59,141 bases of DNA from Microcystis aeruginosa Ma_SC_T_19800800_S464 (GTDB taxonomy: Bacteria; Cyanobacteriota; Cyanobacteriia; Cyanobacteriales; Microcystaceae), in contig SFBL01000046.1 in the NCBI GenBank assembly GCA_007095785.1, positions 1-59,141 of the forward strand, given 5' to 3'. Below the pieces are notes generated by a model, which had not been told where the DNA came from, searched no databases, and was given only the letters and a program-made list of their open reading frames with translations. Made by a program: the position numbers and the translations under genes. Position 1 is the first letter of the stretch; every line of letters begins with the position of its first letter. Positions 8,366 through 17,064 of the stretch are shown one piece after another.

Positions 8366-9646
8366 ATGAGAATTAAGTCTATAAATCTTACTAATTATCG
8401 AGGTGCAGTTAGTTTAAACATCGACTTTCATCGGCAAATCAACGTATTTATAGGAGTTAATGGTGCGGGAAAATCCACCATTTTAGACAGTTTAGCTATT
8501 ATGCTTTCATGGTTAGTTAATCGCCTAAAAAATACTAATGCCAGTGGACGAAAGATTAGCGAAACCGAGATTAATAATGGTCAGGGGACGGCTATAATTG
8601 AAATCACGGGGGTGACGGAAGATAGTCAAGAGATTACTTGGAAAATAGTAAAAACTAGGACTGGATATATCCCCGCTGGGGAAGGGAGTAATTTTAGCCA
8701 ATTAAATGATTATACTAAAAAAATACAACTGCAAATTACTGAACATCAAGGACAAATTAACTTACCTTTATTTGTTTATTATTCTGTTAATCGAGCAGTG
8801 CTGGATATACCTTTAAAAATTAAAACAAAACATAAATTTGATTCTCTAAGTGCCTACGAAGATGATTTAACCAGTGGATCAGATTTTCGCACTTTTTTTG
8901 AATGGTTTCGCGAACGTGAAGATTTAGAAAATGAAAATAGAAAATATCGGGAAGATGAAATTAAACCAGAAGGTTTTTGTTTTCCCGATCCCCAATTGGA
9001 AGCAGTTCGGGAAACGATCGAACGTTTTCTACCCGATTTTACTAATCTTAGCGTCCGTCGTAATCCCTTGAGAATGGAAGTAACAAAAAAGGATAAAATA
9101 GTTACTGTTAATCAACTTTCTGATGGAGAAAAATGTCTGATTGCTATGCTGGGAGATTTAGCTCGAAGAATGGCGATTGCTAATCCTCAAAATCCTGATC
9201 CTTTAAAGGGTAATGGCGTTATTATCATTGACGAAATTGATTTACATTTACATCCTCAATGGCAAAGATTTGTAGTACCTAAATTACTAGAAGTTTTTCC
9301 TAACTGTCAATTTTTTATTTCCACCCATTCTCCTAATATTATCACTCATGTTCAACCAGAAAGTTTACACTTCATGGAACAAACAGAAATGGGAATAAAA
9401 GTTCATCCCGTGCAAGAGTCCTACGGCAAAAATGTTGATCGAATTTTGGAAGATTTGATGGGATTAGAGACAACTCGTCCCCGGGAAATCGCTGAAGCTT
9501 TGAAAGATATCTATGAACAAATATCTCAAAATCAATTAGAGGCAGCTAAAAATAAAATCAATGATCTCAGAGCTAAAATTCAAGATGATCCAGAATTAAT
9601 TAAAGCTGAAGTTATCATTCGACGCAAGGAAATTATCGGAAAATGA
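8366..9646 (+). CDS. ptuA: Septu-type AAA/ABC-class ATPase (PtuA)
   Basis: A 426-residue SMC/ABC-class ATPase of the type paired with an HNH nuclease in Septu anti-phage systems. The N-terminus MRIKSINLTNYRG leads to Walker A GVNGAGKST (residues 30-38); a signature-like LSDGEK lies near 250, Walker B IIIIDEIDLHLHP with D289-E290, then FFISTHSPN (the switch His). I start at the ATG at 8366; a TTG at 8348 would add six residues. The stop overlaps the start of the HNH gene by ATGA, so translation is coupled. In Septu the ATPase oligomer binds and controls PtuB. The ATPase frame is intact although its partner is interrupted. Confidence 0.85.
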   Translation: MRIKSINLTNYRGAVSLNIDFHRQINVFIGVNGAGKSTILDSLAIMLSWLVNRLKNTNASGRKISETEINNGQGTAIIEITGVTEDSQEITWKIVKTRTGYIPAGEGSNFSQLNDYTKKIQLQITEHQGQINLPLFVYYSVNRAVLDIPLKIKTKHKFDSLSAYEDDLTSGSDFRTFFEWFREREDLENENRKYREDEIKPEGFCFPDPQLEAVRETIERFLPDFTNLSVRRNPLRMEVTKKDKIVTVNQLSDGEKCLIAMLGDLARRMAIANPQNPDPLKGNGVIIIDEIDLHLHPQWQRFVVPKLLEVFPNCQFFISTHSPNIITHVQPESLHFMEQTEMGIKVHPVQESYGKNVDRILEDLMGLETTRPREIAEALKDIYEQISQNQLEAAKNKINDLRAKIQDDPELIKAEVIIRRKEIIGK

Positions 9647-10275
9647 AGTATATTAGCAAAAGACAAGAACCACTGGAGTTTAAGAATTGGAAAGAGCAAG
9701 CTAACTCAGATTGGCAGCCCGACTTTAAAAATTTAAGGGGAAACCCAAAAGAAATACTAATTAAAGCTTTGATGACATAACAGGGGGAAATATGTTGTTA
9801 TTGTGAAAGTCGATTGGTTGATGGTAAATGCCATATAGAACATTTTAAACCTCAAAGTGATCCCACTGTTGATCCCTTAGATTATGCCAATTTGCTATGT
9901 TCCTGTCAGGCAAATCTTAGGACTGGTGAACCTCGGCACTGTGGTAATCTAAAAAATAGCTGGTTTGATGAAAATCTCTTAATCTCTCCACTTAATCCCG
10001 ATTGTCAGTCTCACTTTGCTTTTAATGATGATGGTACAATTAAACCCGCACAAGAAGATGATCAAAAAGCAATTAATACTATCGAAAAGTTGGGATTAAA
10101 CCTCAATAAACTCAAAGCACTTCGTCAGAAAGCTATCGAACCTTTTTTGGATGAGGAGATAGATAATGCTCAATTAAAAGTTTTTGTCAATGGATATTTA
10201 TGCTTAGATGATCAACAAAGATACAGTCCTTTCTGGACAACAATCAAATATCTGTTCAGGGATTTAATTGAATAA
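9643..10275 (+). pseudogene. ptuB: Septu HNH nuclease PtuB with in-frame stop
   Basis: From the ATG at 9643 the frame encodes KYISKRQEPLEFKNWKEQA, the usual N-terminus of the HNH family TIGR02646 (PtuB), then meets TAA at 9778-9780 (codon 46). The same frame continues without a shift into QGEICCYCESRL and CHIEHFKPQS, the zinc CxxC and HNH core, and runs to 10275 with a family-like end PFWTTIKYLF. Translation from the downstream ATG at 9814 would lose the CxxC pair, so a restart product should be inactive. A single nonsense change (for instance CAA or GAA to TAA) explains the break. After the stop, 10276-10472 contains an AT-rich open stretch of about 40 codons of unknown origin. Confidence 0.85.
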
Positions 10276-10472
10276 TCTTTCCTTTACAAAAATACAATAA
10301 TTATTATAAAAGTTTAGATAAACAAGAAAAAATATCAAGTCTTATGAAGATTATTGAAGAATTATCTCAAAAGTCAACAATTGATGAGATTCTGGCCAGA
10401 TAATGGGGATGGAGGGGTGAGTCAACCTGATCCGAAAAAGAGATTTTTGTCGAGAGTCGGAGAGAAAAAGCA

Positions 10473-10622
10473 ATGAATATCAAGGATACATTACACAATT
10501 TTGTCCAGTACCTAACAGAGGCTTTCGCTCGCATTTTTAGTCCCAACAATGATGAATATCCCGATGTGGGGATGCAGCCTTTTGATTCTGAACCTTACCA
10601 TGCTCCCAAGGGTAATTCTTAA
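10473..10622 (+). CDS. Small hypothetical protein
   Basis: A 49-residue open frame starting MNIKDTLHNFVQYLTEAFARIF and ending in a Pro-rich acidic tail (DEYPDVGMQPF, PYHAPKG). An AGAGAAA sequence sits 7-12 nt upstream as a possible ribosome site. The amphipathic helix plus conserved-looking tail suggests a real small cyanobacterial protein, but I cannot name a family. Confidence 0.5.
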   Translation: MNIKDTLHNFVQYLTEAFARIFSPNNDEYPDVGMQPFDSEPYHAPKGNS

Positions 10623-10701
10623 CTAGAAATGACAGATAACTGCTTTGAGATAAAAGTTATGGGTAGGGATAATAACCCTACCTGATTTTATCGAAAAATA
10701 A

Positions 10702-11082
10702 TTAATCCTCTGCTTGCCAATCTGGACAACTATCACTATCCCAACCGTAGGGATGGAAACCGCAGACGAGAAGATTGCCTCCGTAGATATAACCGTGATA
10801 ATTACGGCAACCGATACAAGCAGGATGGGTGTTAGGATCGGGGTTAACCTTGGGAGTGAGCATAAAATCCGAGGGTTCATCTAATTCCGAAAAAAGGGAT
10901 TCATCGAGGTTAAAGAATTCCTCTAATTCTTGGGGTAAAACCTCTTGAATAAACTGTTCCAGATCGATGATAATTTCCTCATTAATTTCTTCGATAGTTT
11001 GGGTCACTTCTTGGAAAAAAGTTTCAATTCCCACCGCCACAGTTTCGATAACTTCCCAAAAATCCTTCTGCCAATCGTTCAT
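10702..11082 (-). CDS. Conserved cyanobacterial hypothetical protein
   Basis: A 126-residue acidic protein. The N-terminal 75 residues are a long Glu/Ile-rich helix (coiled-coil-like), followed by a compact C-terminal motif HPACIGCRNYHGYIYGG then LVCGFHPYGWDSDSCPDW, whose four cysteines and three histidines suggest a metal site or disulfides. No signal peptide. I do not know its function. The next gene on this strand is separated by 60 bp. Confidence 0.65.
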   Translation of the reverse strand: MNDWQKDFWEVIETVAVGIETFFQEVTQTIEEINEEIIIDLEQFIQEVLPQELEEFFNLDESLFSELDEPSDFMLTPKVNPDPNTHPACIGCRNYHGYIYGGNLLVCGFHPYGWDSDSCPDWQAED

Positions 11083-11141
11083 GTTTATACTTGCGTCCCT
11101 TGTCTGGTAATAATTAGTTATTTATCCCTAAAATCTAGATT

Positions 11142-11507
11142 TTAATCCTGTTGCAGTTTCCGTAATTCCTCCTGAAGACGTTCCACCTTTTGCCGCAATT
11201 CATCTACTTTTGGATCGGCTGCTTTGGTGTCCTCCTCATCTTCAATAATTTCTATCAGTCGGGGTTCATGGGGAATATTAGATTCGTTAGCTGCTACGGT
11301 TTGCTGTTGTGCCTGTTTCACCAACTCATCGACGTATTTGCGCGCTTCTTCTGCGTTTATTTCACCGCGAGAAATCATTTCATCGGCTAATTTTTGGGCT
11401 TGATTTCTTAATTCTTGTAAATTTACTTCAGCTTTTTCGGCGGCATAAGCGGCAATGCCTACGCCCAAATAAACTGCTTTTTTGACTAAATCACCTAAGT
11501 TGGCCAT
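11142..11507 (-). CDS. Phasin-like helical protein
   Basis: A 121-residue protein that is nearly all helix: MANLGDLVKKAVYLGVGIAAYA, AEVNLQELRNQAQKLADEM, EEARKYVDELVKQAQQQ and a C-terminal coiled coil with heptads (VDELRQKVERLQEELRK). This fits phasin or poly(hydroxyalkanoate)-associated families, although no granule genes are nearby. The start at 11507 is chosen because the upstream in-frame extension is translated minisatellite. Lipid- or granule-surface binding is only a guess. Confidence 0.6.
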   Translation of the reverse strand: MANLGDLVKKAVYLGVGIAAYAAEKAEVNLQELRNQAQKLADEMISRGEINAEEARKYVDELVKQAQQQTVAANESNIPHEPRLIEIIEDEEDTKAADPKVDELRQKVERLQEELRKLQQD

Positions 11508-11577
11508 AGCAAAAATCCTGAATTGATCGCTCTTACTTCCTAGAATAAACGATCCTTCCCGCAAATGGAGATGGGTT

Positions 11578-11700
11578 TTGGGTGTTGGGGTTTGGGTGTT
11601 GGGGTTTGGGTGTTGGGGTGTTGGGGTTTTAGTTGAAATTTCCCCATCTCCCCATCTCCCCATCTCCCCATCTCCCCATCTCCCCATCTCCCCATTTCCC
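11578..11700. repeat. Minisatellites (GGGTTTGGGTGTTGG and CCCCATCT units)
   Basis: Two adjoining tandem arrays: G/T-rich units at 11578-11632 and at least six copies of CCCCATCT at 11643-11697. The rest of the gap up to hemB (11701-11983) shows no gene; it should hold the hemB promoter, but none is clear. Confidence 0.85.
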
Positions 11701-11983
11701 TAATCCTCTGATGAGGTAAAGTTTTGTAAAGAGAGGAGGTGGTGGCGACAGCAAAAGTGATGGCTATAAAGATTAAATTTTAGTCAAATTGCTGGTTTTT
11801 CGCCCTCAAAAAGACGATAAAGCCTCATTAGGTCATTTTTGACCGAAATAGTGTGATTAAGCTCAAAATAACTAAATATTGCGCCTAGCTGACGGCAGCC
11901 CGCAGCCGGCTGAATTGATTTGTGTTCATCCTAACCAAAGATTTAAACTAAAGACCAGATTCCCGATTTAATCACAAAAAACT

Positions 11984-12970
11984 ATGTTTCCTATTCATCG
12001 CCCCCGTCGTCTGCGTCAAACCCCTCAAATGCGCCGTCTGGTGAGTGAAACCGTCTTGACAGCCAATGACTTTATCTATCCCCTTTTCGCCACGACGGGG
12101 GAAGGTATTGCCTTAGAAGTCAAATCGATGCCGGGGGTGTACCAATTATCAATCGATAAAATTGTTGATGAAGCCAAGGAAGTGCGGGATTTAGGAATTC
12201 CAGCGATTATTTTATTCGGGCTGCCGGAAAGTAAAGACACAGAGGCGACGGGAGCATGGCACGATCATGGTATTGTGCAGAAAGCGGCCACAGCAATTAA
12301 AGAGGCAGTTCCCGATCTACTTATTGTCGCCGATACTTGTTTGTGTGAATATACCAACCACGGTCATTGTGGTTATCTGCAAACGGGAGATTTAACCGGC
12401 AGGGTGTTAAACGATCCTACTCTGGAATTATTGCAAAAAACCGCCGTTTCTCAGGTAAAAGCGGGAGTGGATATCATTGCACCGTCGGGAATGATGGATG
12501 GTTTTGTGCAGGCAATTCGTCAAGGATTGGATGAGGCGGGTTATAGTGATACACCGATTCTTTCCTATACGGCTAAATATGCCTCTGCCTATTATGGTCC
12601 GTTTCGGGATGCGGCTGATTCTACCCCCCAATTCGGCGATCGCAGAACCTACCAAATGGATCCGGGTAATGCCAGGGAAGCCTTAAAAGAGGTGGAATTA
12701 GACGTATTAGAGGGAGCAGATATGTTAATGGTGAAACCTGCCCTGTCTTATATGGATATTATCTGGAGAATCAAGGAAATGACTAATTTACCCGTGGCTG
12801 CCTACAATGTGTCGGGGGAATATTCAATGATTAAAGCTGCGGCGTTAAATGGCTGGATTGACGAAAAACGGGTGACTTTAGAGACTTTAACCAGCTTTAA
12901 ACGGGCGGGTGCCGATATTATCTTAACCTACCACGCTAAGGATGCCGTGCGCTGGTTAGCAGAGGGTTAA
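11984..12970 (+). CDS. hemB: Delta-aminolevulinic acid dehydratase (porphobilinogen synthase)
   Basis: A 328-residue HemB that condenses two 5-aminolevulinate molecules to porphobilinogen for heme, chlorophyll and bilin synthesis. Visible motifs are the cysteine cluster [14 protein letters not shown], the first Schiff-base lysine region [16 protein letters not shown] and the active lysine in [12 protein letters not shown]. Full length for the family, starting [10 protein letters not shown] as in other cyanobacteria. An 8-bp inverted repeat GGGTTAAA/TTTAACCC (12964-12987) overlaps the stop codon and may help termination. Confidence 0.97.
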   Translation: MFPIHRPRRLRQTPQMRRLVSETVLTANDFIYPLFATTGEGIALEVKSMPGVYQLSIDKIVDEAKEVRDLGIPAIILFGLPESKDTEATGAWHDHGIVQKAATAIKEAVPDLLIVADTCLCEYTNHGHCGYLQTGDLTGRVLNDPTLELLQKTAVSQVKAGVDIIAPSGMMDGFVQAIRQGLDEAGYSDTPILSYTAKYASAYYGPFRDAADSTPQFGDRRTYQMDPGNAREALKEVELDVLEGADMLMVKPALSYMDIIWRIKEMTNLPVAAYNVSGEYSMIKAAALNGWIDEKRVTLETLTSFKRAGADIILTYHAKDAVRWLAEG

Positions 12971-13085
12971 ACTTGTTGATTTAACCCACAATGCCGATCA
13001 GGATAAGGGTATGGTGAGGTTGCTACTATTAATTCTAGGGATTACCTGAAAAAAATACTTTCCAATATCGGGGACTATTTTAAGA

Positions 13086-14900
13086 CTAAACCAGTTCACC
13101 GCTTTCTTGCAAAGAGTGGAGACGTTGATAGATTCCCTGCTGATTTAATAATTGATCATGGCTACCGATCTCGACAATGCGACCATTATCTAAGACGACA
13201 ATTTGATCAGCTTCTCGAACGGTACTGAGACGGTGGGCAATAATAATCGTAGTGCGAGTGCCTAAGATGGATTTCATGGCTAGTTGAATGGCTCTTTCTG
13301 ACTCATAATCTAAGCTAGAAGTGGCCTCATCAAAAACTAACACATCTGGATCAACAATTAACGCCCTAGCAATTCCTAAACGCTGTCTTTGTCCCCCCGA
13401 AAGACGCACGCCCCTTTCCCCTACAATAGTGGAATAACCATTAGGTAATTCCTGAATAAATTCATCGACACGGGCAATTTTACAGGCTTCTTCTACCTTC
13501 TCGAAGCTAATATTAGGATTACCGTAGGTGAGATTTTCTAACACCGTACCATTAAACACATCTACTTCTTGATGGACAATCGCTAACCGTCGCCGATACC
13601 AAGTCACATCCAAGCGACTAATATCCTCGCCATCCATCATAATTTGTCCTTGACTTGGTTCAAAATAGCGGAAAAGTAACTTAACTAAAGTGGATTTTCC
13701 CGAACCCGATTTTCCTACTAATGCCACGGTTTGATAGGGTTCAATCAGCAGATTAATATCCTTGAGAATCGTTCTTTCTGGACTATAGCCAAAGCTGAGA
13801 TTACTTAATTCTACTTTACCCGTAAAATTATAGGGATTATGTTGGGCATGATCGGCCAAAAGACTACCGGAATCAGTACCACTGGGCAAGTTGATAAATT
13901 CGTTTAGACGTGCCATAGAAGCATAGCGACGGGCGAAAGTTTCTGCCATTTGGGATAGGGGATCTAATTCCGCATAGGCCATACTAGCGAGGGTATAGGT
14001 GGTGATAAAATGCCCGATCGAGATTTTCTGTTGAACAGTAGCTAGGAGAGTAAAGAAAAATACTCCAAATAAACTAGCTTGGACGAGGGTTTTTTCCCAA
14101 GTAATTAAGTCCACATAACCCTTATGAATGCGATGGATAACGTAGGTAAATTCTCTCTCTAAACGCTGTTTTTGACGATATAATTCCTGTCCTTCTGTGG
14201 CAAAAGCTTTGACAGTTTTGATATTAGTAATAATCTCAGAATTGCGACTTTGGGTATTTTCGATGTGCCGATCAAGAATTCTTTCTTTTTGCATTAAATC
14301 GTTTAAATCTCTCAAAATAAAAGCTACAATTAATACAAAGGAAATAAGAAAAGTAAGGGCGATCTGCCATTGAATTACCCAAATAACAAGAAAAATACCG
14401 AAAACTCTAAACAGTTTTGGGATCATCATTCCCGCCACTTCAGGATAAGTCCAAGTATGATTTTCTATCCCTTTGGCAATCCGGTTAGCGATGCGTCCTG
14501 GATTATTTTCATCGTAAAAAGATAGGGGTAAGGTTAGAATTTTGGCAATAATTTTTCCGAGATGATCTCGTCGCGCTCTTAAGGATATTTCCCAGTGAAA
14601 CCAGACACCCACCCAAGGCTGAATTGGTGCTTTAATTACCGTGGTTAGGAAAATTAAGCCTAATAATACCGCCAAACTAACCCACTTTTCTGAGGCAAAG
14701 GGAGTTAAAATCATCGTGCGATTAACTAAAGATTGCACGAATCCATCTAAAGGTTGATCAGAAAGAACATTAAGAATCTGTCCGACAGCGTAGGGAACCA
14801 TCAGATCGATAATTTCAAAGACACTGGAGGCAGCAATACTCAAAAAGGCGGCTTTTTGATAATTGCGATAGTAACTGAGAATATCGCGGAAGGAAGCCAT
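13086..14900 (-). CDS. ABC exporter, fused permease-ATPase
   Basis: A 604-residue half-transporter of the MsbA/lipid-and-drug exporter type. The membrane domain occupies about residues 15-330 with six predicted helices. The ATPase has Walker A GKSGSGKST (396-404), Q-loop VHQEVDVF, signature LSGGQRQR, Walker B VLVFDEATSSLD and switch IIAHRLS. The dimer would export a hydrophobic substrate through the plasma membrane; nothing nearby identifies it. The gene is isolated, with a 240-bp gap before the AAA/TOPRIM cassette that contains no recognised gene. Confidence 0.88.
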   Translation of the reverse strand: MASFRDILSYYRNYQKAAFLSIAASSVFEIIDLMVPYAVGQILNVLSDQPLDGFVQSLVNRTMILTPFASEKWVSLAVLLGLIFLTTVIKAPIQPWVGVWFHWEISLRARRDHLGKIIAKILTLPLSFYDENNPGRIANRIAKGIENHTWTYPEVAGMMIPKLFRVFGIFLVIWVIQWQIALTFLISFVLIVAFILRDLNDLMQKERILDRHIENTQSRNSEIITNIKTVKAFATEGQELYRQKQRLEREFTYVIHRIHKGYVDLITWEKTLVQASLFGVFFFTLLATVQQKISIGHFITTYTLASMAYAELDPLSQMAETFARRYASMARLNEFINLPSGTDSGSLLADHAQHNPYNFTGKVELSNLSFGYSPERTILKDINLLIEPYQTVALVGKSGSGKSTLVKLLFRYFEPSQGQIMMDGEDISRLDVTWYRRRLAIVHQEVDVFNGTVLENLTYGNPNISFEKVEEACKIARVDEFIQELPNGYSTIVGERGVRLSGGQRQRLGIARALIVDPDVLVFDEATSSLDYESERAIQLAMKSILGTRTTIIIAHRLSTVREADQIVVLDNGRIVEIGSHDQLLNQQGIYQRLHSLQESGELV

Positions 14901-15143
14901 AACATCAAGTAAATTGCCAATTTTTAACTTCTATCTGCTAACTGCTAACTGAAGAGACTGACGGCACTTTTAGGATTGTTTTTCTGGATTTACTATTATA
15001 CTACAATACTACAAAAATCTGCCGAACTAGAAATTTCTAGGACAAAAGCCTTGTCATAGTCTTGTATTCTCGATCAGCTATTAGTCAGGAGATGATGCCG
15101 GATCAGCTTGTATTTCATCCTTGGCAGAAGTACCAGATATCAT

Positions 15144-15827
15144 TTATCTGAAATTTCGGCGAATATTATCACAAAAATTAATAAATTTCTGAAAGGTTTT
15201 TAACTGTTCAGTTTTATCGATACGCTTTTTTAATTCATTAAGATAGTATTGTTCTTGAGCTACCCCAGGTAATTTTTTAGAATAAGACAAACCTTTAGCT
15301 TCAAAAATAGACTTTAGATAAGCAAAATGAAAATCGGCATGATTTCTGCAATTAAATCTACCCATTAGTTCGGGATCATTTTCGTAAACATCATAGTGTT
15401 GAACATAATCAGCTAAAAGTCCCTGTAAAGGTTGTTTAGGATTAAATATTCTACGATTGCCTAGTAGCCATGTTTCAAGACAGCGATTTTGAATGATGAT
15501 CACGATTTCGATTGTTGCAGGAACAGTAATATGTTTGGTGATAAAGTCATTAACATATTGTTCTCTTTCTTCGACAGTATCCTCATCAGCATCGAGACAG
15601 ATGACTAGATAGTTATATTTGGATACTTCTTGAATTTTATCGATGGCGTTAGGAATTCCCTCATGAAGTATCGAGGGGTAGCCATCACCACTAATAAGAT
15701 AGTAATTGTTGTGATTGGCTTGATCGTAAAAATCAACTCGCTTAAATTCGGGAATAAGATAAGTTAACCAGGCAGTATAAAGCTTTTTTTCGGTACTTCT
15801 TCCTTCAACTAAAAAATAAATATTCAT
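15144..15827 (-). CDS. TOPRIM-like putative nuclease (DUF4276/DUF4435-like)
   Basis: A 227-residue protein with a TOPRIM-like arrangement: a first strand ending in Glu (YFLVEGRSTEKKL, E8), then an acidic loop after a hydrophobic strand (YLVICLDADEDT, D79/D81/D83). These positions match the Glu and DxD that bind metal in TOPRIM nucleases of OLD, PARIS (AriB) and related systems. It starts 3 nt after the AAA ATPase gene on the same strand, so the pair is one unit. Assignment to DUF4276, DUF4435 or another family cannot be settled by eye. Nuclease activity is inferred. Confidence 0.6.
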   Translation of the reverse strand: MNIYFLVEGRSTEKKLYTAWLTYLIPEFKRVDFYDQANHNNYYLISGDGYPSILHEGIPNAIDKIQEVSKYNYLVICLDADEDTVEEREQYVNDFITKHITVPATIEIVIIIQNRCLETWLLGNRRIFNPKQPLQGLLADYVQHYDVYENDPELMGRFNCRNHADFHFAYLKSIFEAKGLSYSKKLPGVAQEQYYLNELKKRIDKTEQLKTFQKFINFCDNIRRNFR

Positions 15828-15830
15828 CGA

Positions 15831-17009
15831 TTAACTAATTCCTTGGGGAAATTCTTCTAAGACATTGATAAGATCAATAAAGGCTTTTTGTCGAGTTTTA
15901 GAAATATGAAAATCAGCCGCATTGTGTACCTGAATTACTCCTCCTTTACGAGTGACTATTTTCCAATAGGCAGGACTGATATTATTAATTATATAGGGAT
16001 GATGACTGGTAATAATAAACTGTAAATCTCGATAATTAACTAATAAATCTTCTGTTAAAGTGTCCAAACAGTTAACCCCCAAACTATTTTCAAATTCATC
16101 GATTAATATAACGCTGCCAGCAGCAGATAATTCGATCGTTGCTAAGAACATCAGGCTTTTTATCATTCCAGAGGAGATATTTGGTTCTAAAATCCAGACA
16201 TGAGAGTTTTTTTCTTTTATTTGTATGCAAGGTGAGTTTTTAAGTAAACCAATTCTAGTTAATGAAACAAGCAGATCACCTAGTTCGGATGGCTCTAAAG
16301 ATTCTATTTTTAAATCTTCAACTTGAGGGAAAATATCTAAAAACTTTCTCTTTATTATCTCGAACGTATCGGGATATTTTTGATAAGTTATTAGTAGTTT
16401 GTCGGAAATACGAAGTTGACTCGATTGTAATTCATAGAGAGAGTTATATTCGGTATATTCGTAGTTTCTAAGGAATTTATCAAATGTTGAATATGAGATA
16501 TTAAACTTAAGTGGATTGAAAATCATTTTGTTAAATTCCTGTCGAACAGGGAAAACATCTTCTTCTTGATTGAAAAGCTCTATACAGCTTAAATAAGATG
16601 GTAGTTTTGGTGTCTTTGAATTTTTAAACTCAATTACCTCTTGGTTTCTTGCGATCAAAACCTCTTGATCTTTTAAAAGAGTTTCACTAATTATACTAAC
16701 CTTATTTTCGCCGTCATTACTATTGACTTCATCTTCATCGTTTTTGATGGGAGAACGGGCTTTTTTAACCTCAAATTCACCCAACCAATGATAACGAACA
16801 TGATCATTAGTTAAAAATTCTACATCCCATTTTACACCATTTACCGATGCACCGTTAGTGATTCTTTTTAAATTACTAATAGCCTTTAAAATCGAGGTTT
16901 TTCCTGCACCTGAGATACCAACTAATAAATTCAAATCTGGAAAAAACTCGCAAGAATCTATACTTAATCCAGAGGCTAAATCTTGATAGGATAATCTCAA
17001 AAGTTTCAT
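15831..17009 (-). CDS. AAA/ABC-class ATPase of a two-gene defence-like cassette
   Basis: A 392-residue ATPase with Walker A GISGAGKTS (31-39), a signature-like ISSGMIKSL (278-286), Walker B ILIDEFENSLG (301-311) and the switch segment FIITSHHPYI (331-340). This is the AAA_21/AAA_15 architecture used by OLD-like, PARIS AriA and RloA-type ATPases. Residues 85-135 are a charged, low-complexity insert. The gene begins only 24 nt beyond the lepA terminator hairpin and is followed at 3 nt by the TOPRIM-like gene. Anti-phage function is inferred from the pairing; no PARIS-specific motif is evident. Confidence 0.7.
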   Translation of the reverse strand: MKLLRLSYQDLASGLSIDSCEFFPDLNLLVGISGAGKTSILKAISNLKRITNGASVNGVKWDVEFLTNDHVRYHWLGEFEVKKARSPIKNDEDEVNSNDGENKVSIISETLLKDQEVLIARNQEVIEFKNSKTPKLPSYLSCIELFNQEEDVFPVRQEFNKMIFNPLKFNISYSTFDKFLRNYEYTEYNSLYELQSSQLRISDKLLITYQKYPDTFEIIKRKFLDIFPQVEDLKIESLEPSELGDLLVSLTRIGLLKNSPCIQIKEKNSHVWILEPNISSGMIKSLMFLATIELSAAGSVILIDEFENSLGVNCLDTLTEDLLVNYRDLQFIITSHHPYIINNISPAYWKIVTRKGGVIQVHNAADFHISKTRQKAFIDLINVLEEFPQGIS

Positions 17010-17032
17010 AATAATTTCCCTCTGCTAAAACT

Positions 17033-17057
17033 AAAAAGGGTGAGGATTGACTCACCC
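17033..17057 (-). terminator. Rho-independent terminator of lepA
   Basis: On the minus strand, 8 nt after the lepA stop, GGGTGAG-TCAATC-CTCACCC is followed by TTTTTAG. A 7-bp GC-rich stem plus a T-run is a strong intrinsic terminator. It lies 24 nt before the AAA ATPase start. Confidence 0.85.
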
Positions 17058-17064
17058 CAAGATT

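Noticed and set aside
10276-10403. Open stretch after ptuB, ending in MKIIEELSQKSTIDEILAR
   Set aside because: About 40 codons in another frame than ptuB, with no start or known family. Could be a frameshifted tail or chance; not called.
11142-11687. 181-residue version of the phasin-like protein
   Set aside because: The first 60 residues are translated minisatellite (GRWGDGEM units); the real start is at 11507.
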